From Bolinopsis microptera (taxonomy: Eukaryota; Ctenophora; Tentaculata; Lobata; Bolinopsidae), in the NCBI RefSeq assembly GCF_026151205.1, contig NC_087075.1, forward strand, positions 2,702,359-2,766,358: a stretch of DNA of 64,000 nt, in the 5' to 3' direction. Shown in pieces: positions 61,801 to 64,000 of the stretch; position 1 is the stretch's first letter, and the number at the start of each line of letters is the position of its first letter. Position numbers and translations under genes: made by a program. The notes below the pieces were generated by a model that worked only from the letters and a program-made list of their open reading frames with translations, did not search any database and was not told the origin of the DNA.

Positions 61801-63198
61801 ATAGATAATAGCGCTTTATAGTATTAATGGGACTTATGACAGACCTCTCGTTGGCACTTCATCATTACCCTCTTCTCCCCTCTCTCTCTCTACCCTACGT
61901 TTATTTTCTCATTCTTTGACCCTCCTCCACAGAAATGAACCTATAGCAGACCTCTCCCCTTCTCCACGAATGGAAGCTTTGGATCTGGACGAGCTGAACA
62001 TTCCTTTGAAGCACGTGACGAGTCTTATCGAACTTGGACTCAAGAAACCCGTCATTATCTACAGTAAGATATTTTCCAATAGTGCAATTCTAGACAACCC
62101 GTCATCATCTACAGTAAGATATTTTCCAATAGTGCAATTGTAGACAACCCGTCATCATCTACAGTAAGATATTTTCCAATAGTGCAATTCTAGACAACCC
62201 GTCATCATCTACAGTAAGATATTTTCCAATAGTGCAATTCTAGACAACCCGTCATCATCTACAGTAAGATATTTTCCAATAGTGCAATTCTAGACAACCC
62301 GTCATCATCTACAGTAAGATATTTTCCAATAGTGCAATTCTAGACAACCCGTCATCATCTACAGTAAGATATTTTCCAATAGTGCAATTCTAGACAACCC
62401 GTCATCATCTACAGTAAGATATTTTCCAATAGTGCAATTCTAGACAACCCGTCATCATCTACAGTAAGATATTTTCCAATAGTGCAATTCTAGACAACCC
62501 GTCATCATCTACAGTAAGATATTTTCCAATAGTGCAATTCTAGACAACCCGTCATCATCTACAGTAAGATATTTTCCAATAGTGCAATTCTAGACAACCC
62601 GTCATCATCTACAGTAAGATATTTTCCAATAGTGCAATTCGGTGACTTGCTGTAAAACTAAATAGCACTAGTAATTATAGTATGCATTCACTCATTAAAA
62701 CCTCACCTCTAATCACCTCTAATCAGGTAACACTGAAGTGAACTATGACATGGCTGTAGAAGTCAACCTGCGGACCCTGTCTCTCCACTTCAACGTGGTT
62801 CGTAGCATGGGACTCCTCCTAAAACACAAGACTTACTGCCCTATATTCGGTAAGCTCGACCTGGAGGAACCTGTTAAGAGACTTGTGGAGCTGGCTACAT
62901 CCACCACTGGTATCCAGGTATAAAGTTTTAGAGTATCTACTATTTTATCTCCAGATTTACGTCACTATATGTCTTCCAGTATAGTATTATAAAGACTCGT
63001 GCTCTGTAAATGTTTTACTAAAATAATATAGAGATAATAAGAGCTAACCACTCTAGAGTCTTCAGAAGAATGTGACGCTGGACGAGTTAGAGAGAGTAGC
63101 AGCTATCCTAATCAAAGAGCACTTCTCACCTACAATTGATAAGAACAAAGAACAACAACCTGTCCCAGTTCCTCCGCCGACCTCAACTGGCGGCCTCA
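19629..63198 (+). CDS. HERC1: HERC1-like giant HECT E3 ubiquitin ligase, N-terminal half (57 exons, partial)
   Basis: HERC1 proteins are very large ubiquitin ligases (about 4,800 residues) with RLD1, SPRY, WD40, RLD2 and C-terminal HECT, acting in cytoplasm and on membranes. Fifty-seven exons in compatible phase give about 2,392 codons. They run from MPAKLSPQELLNTKW, through a conserved helical N-terminus (SLLKQSW, SALPPLSLAMDTKIPPLG), a seven-bladed RCC1 domain, a long linker and SPRY, to the LDELERVAAILIKEHF segment, all in the HERC1 order. HERC2 is excluded because RLD and SPRY come in this arrangement. The start was chosen because it begins the homologous N-terminus in frame. Introns range from about 110 bp to 6.4 kb (intron 33). 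The last exon ends in phase 1, so the gene continues beyond the window, where the catalytic domain should be. Exon coordinates are given in the following entries. Confidence 0.93.
21620..22111. repeat. Large imperfect inverted repeat in intron 6 with a nested MITE
   Basis: The left arm (21620-21814) and right arm (22012-22111) are inverted copies. GAAAGATTTAGAAAATATTC, TTTTTCAAATGAATTG, CTCATGAGTTTATG and CGTCTTTCCT on the left all reappear reverse-complemented on the right. The left arm is interrupted by 94 bp (21651-21744) that has its own inverted ends, so that element entered after the palindrome formed. It is probably a foldback element. Confidence 0.7.
21651..21744. mobile_element. 94-bp MITE, mariner/pogo-like termini
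   Basis: Left end CAGTGGAACCTCGATTTG and right end TAAATCGGGGTTTTACTG are imperfect inverted repeats of the CAGTGGAACCTCGATT type common in mariner/pogo-group MITEs. TA precedes the left end; the right flank is TG, so the TA duplication is not intact. Confidence 0.55.
22147..22715 (+). repeat. 51/52-bp tandem array duplicating the exon 7 splice acceptor and exon start
   Basis: Eleven full units precede the true exon. Unit starts are 22147, 22199, 22250, 22302, 22354, 22406, 22458, 22509, 22561, 22612 and 22664; the real exon 7 begins at 22716. Each unit contains TTTTACAG, then GTAGTGCAGC(A/G)(A)ATAGAGTGCA, which is the acceptor plus the first codons of exon 7. Variants differ at one A/G position and in a 1-bp indel (CACATGTAATTTTACAG versus CACATATATTTTACAG). 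Confidence 0.97.
22841..22881. repeat. (TTAA)n tract in intron 7
   Basis: About ten TTAA units, just downstream of the exon 7 donor. Confidence 0.9.
23998..29069 (+). CDS. HERC1: HERC1 exons 8-17: RCC1-like domain 1 (RLD1)
   Basis: Exons: 23998-24114, 24264-24366, 24695-24745, 25316-25456, 26727-26857, 27081-27191, 27705-27827, 27992-28111, 28585-28743, 28944-29069. Together they encode a seven-bladed beta-propeller. Blade signatures are VYIWGSNSSHQ, CGKGSYGRLGLG, VYTWGDGDYGKLGHG, LWTWGEGDYGRLGHG, TWSFGGGDNGKLGHG, VYTWGSGPCLGQ and VYAWGNNSVGQCGQ, each with the GxSHT/GYRH-type strand following. The domain closes at ISAGTSHSVAWTA. RLD1 of HERC1 is known to bind ARF/Rab-type small GTPases and stimulate exchange; that function is transferred from the family. 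Every splice phase fits, and introns cut mainly near blade boundaries. Confidence 0.95.
24159..24212. repeat. 22-bp perfect inverted repeat, 10-nt loop (intron 8)
   Basis: Arms at 24159-24180 and 24191-24212 (left arm begins ATCTTTAAATTTATC) are exact reverse complements around TGATTCATCG. It could be a small foldback element or an RNA hairpin. Confidence 0.85.
29070..30277. other. HERC1 intron 17
   Basis: The 1.2-kb intron between RLD1 and the linker. I see no exon, RNA or mobile element in it. Confidence 0.6.
30278..34946 (+). CDS. HERC1: HERC1 exons 18-25: first part of the linker after RLD1
   Basis: Exons: 30278-30365, 30645-30718, 31620-31730, 31832-32009, 33864-33992, 34154-34257, 34419-34554, 34755-34946. 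The translation is helical and leucine-rich. Conserved HERC1 landmarks are FLYLCLKLLKAHLELA running into VAGSMSQGQIMGRQAALLRD (exons 19/20), LLPALEERMLLLNTLLPERW (exon 21), LMKLLLKM (exon 22) and LHKHILAFCYAK (exon 23). Phases are consistent (exon 19 phase 0, exon 21 phase 1, exon 25 phase 1). Intron 21 is almost entirely tandem repeat. The function of this linker is not known. Confidence 0.88.
30985..31110. repeat. Tandem CCTCACATGACGTGACGTCACACT units (intron 19)
   Basis: Three to four imperfect units rich in TGACGTCA (CRE-like palindrome) and CACATGACGTGACG. The same vocabulary recurs near 31795-31825 and 35572-35640. Confidence 0.8.
32048..32720. repeat. 9-bp minisatellite (TACAACTTA/TACAACCAA/TACAACTAA)n, intron 21
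   Basis: About 670 bp of 9-bp units in mixed order, starting about 40 bp after the exon 21 donor. Long frames over it on both strands (Tyr/Lys/Leu-rich, Ser/Cys/Ile-rich, Gln/Leu/Ile-rich) are repeat artefacts. Confidence 0.97.
32710..33817. repeat. 50/51-bp minisatellite, about 22 units of two types, intron 21
   Basis: The core of each unit is AACTAATAAAACTGTTTATT, then TAAGGGATATTAGCAACATA. Type A then carries ACAGATCTGC (50 bp) and type B ACAACCTATAC (51 bp). The order is irregular: four A, two B, three A, one B, two A and then mixed. Every unit contains an AATAAA hexamer. The B tail resembles the adjacent 9-bp satellite, suggesting the array arose at their junction. Confidence 0.95.
35570..35645. 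repeat. TGATGACGTCACACCATTC repeats at the exon 26 acceptor
   Basis: Four imperfect units of about 19 bp, each with a CRE-like TGACGTCA or a variant, ending within 10 bp of the exon 26 acceptor (CTCCGCAG). Confidence 0.85.
35648..38678 (+). CDS. HERC1: HERC1 exons 26-33: central linker
   Basis: Exons: 35648-35757, 35928-36021, 36164-36235, 36886-36915, 37633-37764, 37900-38014, 38180-38333, 38475-38678. Exon 26 carries WRWLLDVSRATGYLVGLLIS, matching the WVWLVDLERTIALLIG-type segment of the family. Exon 29 is a 30-bp microexon (PPELASLSI) with strong splice sites (AATTTCAG and TATAG/GTAGGT); it keeps phase 1-1 and matches a conserved position, but skipping it would also keep the frame. Exon 28 is likewise supported only by phase and splice sites. 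Exon 32 contains LIEIYEAIFSLRQTLVQSRD. Exon 33 has a Thr/Ser-rich low-complexity stretch and then LIQPTLHYFQSRPSKTGEEP. Confidence 0.82.
36254..36356. repeat. 20-bp tandem repeat with CACGTG, five units (intron 28)
   Basis: Units of CCCAATTTTC(C/T/A)TAGCACGTG, each with a perfect E-box palindrome CACGTG. It begins about 20 bp after the exon 28 donor. Confidence 0.92.
39381..40394 (-). CDS. Intronless class A-like GPCR nested antisense in HERC1 intron 33
   Basis: The 337-residue single-exon protein has seven hydrophobic helices (about 14-40, 47-71, 92-119, 130-153, 175-200, 213-241, 258-280). The TM7 motif NSALNPIIYF (NPxxY at 272-276) is classic rhodopsin-family, TM2 has the conserved Asp (D59, NGFD), and TM3 ends STRLILFWNPF, keeping Arg116 of the E/DRY position but not its acidic neighbour. 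A cysteine at the usual TM3 start is missing, as is a clear partner in extracellular loop 2, and the TM6 CWxP motif is absent (FCVLNSLYV). The C-tail is Ser/Thr-rich with no obvious palmitoylation cysteine cluster. The ligand is unknown. The protein looks intact and is probably an orphan lineage-specific receptor. The start Met is the first in frame; a Helitron ends about 50 bp upstream of it. Confidence 0.88.
   Translation of the reverse strand: MTTTAAPIESVAAAIVKPICNALVAILGTFTNTLSLSYFISNPEKRDLDFLLMLLNGFDIVVCISAFLVGAFYQIDLNFFNYENLPLRYAMNTSLDLFTASIQCTGFATCILSSTRLILFWNPFLHINRLAIKIAVGIYVAFMIITTVIINILGYSVYKGDRGKLLMVAWWAQVLDSANLVLLLVLVFLCSLVTLILLAKKNHATTPGDTAFRDAATTVFILSVLFCVLNSLYVIVPLMCIITPERFMSCDVDTTRDWLMTWIALPLNSALNPIIYFSRSGNMRLYLRKTMGKIASQFGARSGYTSGETEHTLMLNSTPAGSCHPTPTPSHMEMQKL
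40445..40748 (+). mobile_element. Non-autonomous Helitron-like element, copy 2
   Basis: Same family as 3053-3369. It starts TCTTACTAGATATAAAGCG after an A, has the shared middle block (TGACACCACGGCATCAACTT, CCGCAAAAACCGTAAAAGAT) and ends TTCCTGCTAG before a T. At 304 bp it is more diverged, with small indels. It lies about 50 bp upstream of the GPCR start codon in the GPCR's promoter position. Confidence 0.7.
42125..42854. mobile_element. Crypton-like remnant bounded by inverted repeats
   Basis: ATAAATATCTCCGGGATTTC (start 42125) and GTCGAAATCGCCGGAGATAA (start 42831) are imperfect inverted repeats about 23 bp long that bracket a small recombinase-like frame. The GC-rich left part (CCCGGCCCGC blocks at about 42170 and 42232) and the flank beyond the right repeat (GGCGGGTTTAT near 43000) also pair. 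I infer a degenerate or internally deleted element; the exact ends are unclear. Confidence 0.4.
42643..42816 (+). pseudogene. Fragment of a DUF3504/Crypton-type tyrosine recombinase, N-terminal part
   Basis: A 57-codon frame starts MTDRFDIQIDELLSNRVPDS and continues TVRVNNWALNKFNSWLQSSR. This matches the N-terminal SAM-like segment of KIAA1958/DUF3504-type proteins derived from Cryptons (pattern: VPxST...W...FxxWxxxR). It stops at 42814, long before the catalytic Arg/His/Tyr region, so it is a fragment or the first exon of a broken element. Recognition is by pattern only. Confidence 0.45.
43471..44188. mobile_element. 718-bp inverted-repeat element with (GGACACGAGGGCG) modules
   Basis: The left part (43471-43612) and right part (about 44020-44188) are inverted. 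CAGTGATGGGTATAGGACAC on the left pairs with the complement of the CGGTTTCCGTCAGTG end, and GGACACGAGGGCG and its complement recur at least eight times. CAGTG-type ends suggest a hAT-derived foldback, but no 8-bp target duplication was found. No coding region. Confidence 0.5.
45088..52110 (+). CDS. HERC1: HERC1 exons 34-38: acidic/serine-rich linker
   Basis: Exons: 45088-45187, 45908-46074, 50108-50201, 50967-51049, 51972 to about 52086-52110. Exon 34 (MCQELMKRCDFLTFTVQAGI) matches a conserved HERC1 segment. Exon 35 has an acidic serine tract (MGSSSEDESSSDDSRR). Exon 36 (EHLLQIQKQLQRLNRRKERT) is probably coiled coil. Exon 37 is VMEKMMISLKSFLMNK. The end of exon 38 is uncertain: phase 1 is required by exon 39, and GTGAGG at 52087 or GTGAGA at 52111 both satisfy it; reading on reaches a stop at about 52129. 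Introns 35 (4 kb) and 38 (2.6 kb) are long and repeat-rich. Confidence 0.78.
45258..45457. repeat. Decayed duplicate of the exon 35 acceptor/start with 16-bp array (intron 34)
   Basis: Sequence at 45258-45380 resembles 45786-45925 in order: a GGAGATAAGATAAAT block, CCAGTGAGCTA, a pyrimidine tract, then CTCTGATAGGAGACAA. In the true copy that last block is the exon 35 start. In the upstream copy it is followed by six units of ATAGGAGACAATATAT (about 45368-45453). Confidence 0.8.
46357..46495. mobile_element. 139-bp foldback MITE with 8-bp TSD
   Basis: Arms of about 56 bp starting GGCAAGTTTTCATAAACGAA and ending in its near-complement (CGTTTATGGAAACTTGCC), with two mismatches, enclose a loop of about 27 nt. 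GTTAAATT occurs immediately on both sides (46349-46356 and 46496-46503), a perfect 8-bp target duplication. An 8-bp TSD fits hAT, P or Merlin-type transposases; the GGCAAG end is not typical of hAT. Confidence 0.85.
47619..48177. mobile_element. 559-bp non-autonomous hAT element with 8-bp TSD
   Basis: The left end CAGGCACGTAGACAGGG and the complement of the right end (CAGGGACGTAGCCATG) are inverted repeats. TGTGTAAA flanks both sides (47611-47618 and 48178-48185). The interior has GC-rich hairpin modules (GGGGCTGCGCCCCC-like, 48041-48112) and GCTCGCTTCGCTCGC at about 48123, the same palindrome found in the autonomous element at 7055-12455. No coding region. Confidence 0.88.
49454..50048. mobile_element. 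hAT-like non-autonomous element, CAGGG...TTAAATTCGC termini
   Basis: Left CCAGGCTGTTAAATTCGC and right GCGAATTTAACCCTG are imperfect inverted ends. GTAACCCT occurs at 49446-49453 and 50049-50056, an 8-bp duplication (the left end has one extra C before CAGG). A second subterminal copy of GGCTGTTAAATTCGCC lies near 49568, and GCGAAT/ATTCGC motifs recur. No coding region. Confidence 0.65.
52130..54746. other. HERC1 intron 38 (2.6 kb)
   Basis: It contains the 20-bp CACGTGAC satellite (53121-53441) and otherwise AT-rich sequence. The open frame 53462-53779 (105 codons, downstream of the satellite) shows no domain or splice context, so I do not call it a gene. An inverted CCTCGGTTTGTT/AACAAACCGAGG pair at 53921-53955 forms a hairpin. 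Confidence 0.55.
53121..53441. repeat. 20-bp satellite (TTGAGGCCACATCACGTGAC)16
   Basis: Sixteen head-to-tail 20-bp units with very few substitutions (first unit CATGTGAC; occasional GGGGCC, CACGTC, GACCAGG). Fifteen units carry a perfect CACGTG E-box at exact 20-bp spacing, about two helical turns. Confidence 0.97.
54747..59305 (+). CDS. HERC1: HERC1 exons 39-47: helical linker before SPRY
   Basis: Exons: 54747-54916, 55125-55226, 55574-55679, 55914-56014, 57544-57780, 58158-58271, 58539-58661, 58893-58980, 59164-59305. Conserved landmarks are ELAVHRVMSAVISYL (exon 39), DLLRRQLSLLLNLLKG (exon 42), LFGYLNFISSSSFFSTYMSS followed by QGWADLLMQIS (exon 45) and VRLQAIQLLQKVLPHC (exon 46). Exon 44's acceptor was taken as GGCTCAG at 58157 because it alone gives phase 0 and joins exon 43 in frame; it is the least certain junction here. 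Exon 46 ends in phase 1 at a donor repeated four times. Exon 47 begins TTAAGTCCATGCTGG, copies of which decay into intron 46. Confidence 0.8.
56536..57300 (-). pseudogene. Cysteine-rich (Ly6/uPAR-like) gene remnant, antisense in HERC1 intron 42
   Basis: The minus strand encodes repeated cysteine modules: DTCGPCNSDSTACTDCNFEL then CNKDAIRCF; HACGECKHQKNGGDKGKCEE then CEGSTTEGCNAP and YKCYNYTW; and C-terminally SGCGPCEEDKKKSGTCQDCN, then a SDDLCNKLFSTKK end with a stop at about 56538. The (C)GxC...C..C....LCN spacing resembles three-finger Ly6/uPAR repeats of secreted or GPI proteins. The middle (EILCKRLPGSDSTATCNMPG to LLCNFLPDP) lies in another frame, so two frame changes break the gene, unless small introns or assembly errors explain them. 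No signal peptide or start was fixed. The 5' limit (about 57300) is approximate. Confidence 0.5.
58978..59025. repeat. 11-bp tandem repeat over the exon 46 donor
   Basis: The donor TTG/GTAGGT is the first of four units of GTAGGTAATTG (one unit GTAGGTAGTTG), so four potential GTAGGT donors lie 11 bp apart, starting at 58981. Confidence 0.92.
59030..59163. repeat. Decayed copies of the exon 47 start in intron 46
   Basis: AGTAAAGTCCATACTCGC (about 59034) and AGTAAAGTCCATACTTGC (about 59085), each followed by GTCTTTA(A)AATAACA, resemble the true acceptor and exon start CAGTTAAGTCCATGCTGG at 59162-59178. The unit is about 40-50 bp. Confidence 0.7.
59447..60260 (+). CDS. HERC1: HERC1 exons 48-50: SPRY domain
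   Basis: Exons: 59447-59605 (phase 2 in), 59729-59868, 60072-60260. The B30.2/SPRY fold is clear: VVHNLGGRGYCLGST, then GVYSWRFVI, then GICVGVSKFPVSDYNHRTTT, DMWLYRGHTGNLYNEGE, then GTLSFAKNDELLKVGFTNV and ELYPVVVFYCPTPGECVKI. The SDYNHRTTTDMWLYR block is almost family-identical and separates HERC1 from other SPRY proteins. SPRY domains bind peptide ligands; the partner here is unknown. The three exons join without frame breaks. Confidence 0.95.
60520..63198 (+). CDS. HERC1: HERC1 exons 51-57: region after SPRY (partial gene end in window)
   Basis: Exons: 60520-60665, 60814-60923, 61159-61254, 61646-61732, 61933-62063, 62727-62917, 63066-63198. Exon 51 (GEPWLAPSTAVVTEAVVTLL) follows SPRY as in the family. 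Exon 52 reads SLWSALAIIGGYDRGLRIGS, which overrides the longer but unrelated frame over it. Exon 53 ends in VSVLWHNNLQL. Exon 56 carries ALALHF-type LRTLSLHFNVVRSMGLLLKH. Exon 57 is LDELERVAAILIKEHF with a proline-rich end, and its donor GTAAGT at 63199 leads straight into a microsatellite. Exon 55's donor at 62064 is the first of twelve copies. The next exons lie beyond the window. Confidence 0.87.
62045..62640 (+). repeat. 50-bp tandem array duplicating the exon 55 3' end and splice donor
   Basis: Twelve donors with the context ATCTACA/GTAAGAT lie exactly 50 bp apart (GT at 62064, 62114, 62164 and so on to 62614). Each unit repeats the last 16 or so exon bases (CCCGTCATCATCTACA) plus 34 bp of intron start (GTAAGATATTTTCCAATAGT and beyond). 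The first copy has CATTATC rather than CATCATC; the others are nearly identical, with one ATTG/ATTC change. Confidence 0.97.
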
Positions 63199-63205
63199 GT
63201 AAGTC

Positions 63206-63878
63206 TCGTTCGTTCGTTCGTTCGTTCGTTCGTTCGTTCGTTCGTTCGTTCGTTCGTTCGTTCGTTCGTTCGTTCGTTCGTTCGTTCGTTCGTTCGTTCG
63301 TTCGTTCGTTCGTTCGTTCGTTCGTTCGTTCGTTCGTTCGTTCGTTCGTTCGTTCGTTCGTTCGTTCGTTCGTTCGTTCGTTCGTTCGTTCGTTCGTTCG
63401 TTCGTTCGTTCGTTCGTTCGTTCGTTCGTTCGTTCGTTCGTTCGTTCGTTCGTTCGTTCGTTCGTTCGTTCGTTCGTTCGTTCGTTCGTTCGTTCGTTCG
63501 TTCGTTCGTTCGTTCGTTCGTTCGTCCGTCCGTCCGTTCGTTCGTTCGTTCGTTCGTTCGTTCGTTCGTTCGTTCGTTCGTTCGTTCGTTCGTTCGTTCG
63601 TTCGTTCGTTCGTTCGTTCGTTCGTTCGTTCGTTCGTTCGTTCGTTCGTTCGTTTTTTTGTTTGTTTGTTTGTTTGTTTGTTTGTTTGTTTGTTTGTTTG
63701 TTTGTTTGTTTGTTTGTTTGTTTGTTTGTTTGTTTGTTTGTTTGTTTGTTTGTTTGTTTGTTTGTTTGTTTGTTTGTTTGTTTGTTTGTTTGTTTGTTTG
63801 TTTGTTTGTTTGTTTGTTTGTTTGTTTATTTGTTTGTTTGTTTGTTTGTTTGTTTGTTTGTTTGTTTGTTTGTTTGTT
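63206..63878. repeat. Compound microsatellite (TTCG)n-(TTTG)n, about 670 bp
   Basis: About 112 TTCG units (63206 to about 63653), interrupted once by three TCCG units near 63524-63535, switch abruptly to about 56 TTTG units (with one TTTA near 63827). It begins two bases after the exon 57 donor hexamer. Long Arg/Ser/Phe/Val and Cys/Leu/Phe/Val frames over it are artefacts. Confidence 0.98.
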
Positions 63879-64000
63879 CTGCTTTAAGGAGAACAGACTG
63901 AAGTTATATAACTATCATAGAAACCACGCCGTCACTTAACACTCACCTCTCAAACACTCTAACTCTCAGTTACCTTAAACCCAGAAAACTTATCTAATCT
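63879..64000. other. HERC1 intron 57 continues to the window edge
   Basis: Short unique sequence after the microsatellite; no exon recognised before the edge. Confidence 0.5.

Noticed and set aside
63072-63939. Long Arg/Ser/Phe/Val and Cys/Leu/Phe/Val repeat proteins
   Set aside because: Translations of the (TTCG)n/(TTTG)n microsatellite; the exon 57 donor lies before it and all frames are open by repetition.
1-64000. tRNA, rRNA or other structured RNA genes
   Set aside because: I looked for tRNA box A/B patterns and obvious conserved RNAs and saw none, but a covariance-model scan was not possible here.

Overview
The window is animal nuclear DNA. It is AT-rich, has GT-AG introns, and is crowded with eukaryotic transposons and tandem repeats. 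Short TTAGGG-type tracts fit a metazoan. Which invertebrate this is cannot be settled from sequence alone; nothing points to vertebrates. A cnidarian or other marine invertebrate would fit, but that is a guess.

The dominant gene lies on the + strand from 19629 to beyond the right edge. It is a HERC1-type giant E3 ubiquitin ligase, recognised by its conserved N-terminus, a seven-bladed RCC1-like domain (RLD1), a long helical linker and a SPRY domain in the HERC1 order. I could place 57 coding exons with compatible splice phases, about 2,392 codons, or roughly the N-terminal half of the family's usual ~4,800 residues. The WD40 region, RLD2 and the catalytic HECT domain should lie to the right of the window. 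An intact single-exon class A-like GPCR sits antisense in intron 33. A broken cysteine-rich (Ly6/uPAR-like) gene sits antisense in intron 42.

Layout: 1-7046 is mostly non-coding, with one possible minus-strand exon, a small Helitron, one copy of a 365-bp repeat, a decayed LINE and a (TCCC)n tract. A complete, apparently intact 5.4-kb hAT transposon with perfect 13-bp TIRs and an 8-bp TSD occupies 7055-12455. Next come possible fragments of a host gene (12.6-13.5 kb), an 858-bp TIR element, the second copy of the 365-bp repeat, and a 5'-truncated LINE with a 12-bp TSD (17737-19290). HERC1 fills the rest, and its introns carry hAT-like MITEs, a foldback element, a second Helitron, a Crypton-like recombinase fragment and many minisatellites.

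The most unusual observation is that several HERC1 splice junctions have themselves been tandemly amplified. The exon 7 acceptor plus exon start occurs 12 times, and the exon 55 donor plus exon end occurs 12 times. The exon 46 donor is repeated about 4 times, the exon 47 start and the exon 35 acceptor/start have decayed upstream copies, and a 670-bp TTCG/TTTG microsatellite abuts the exon 57 donor. Most alternative sites would shift frame or reach a stop codon, so splice choice here looks either tightly constrained or used as a nonsense switch.
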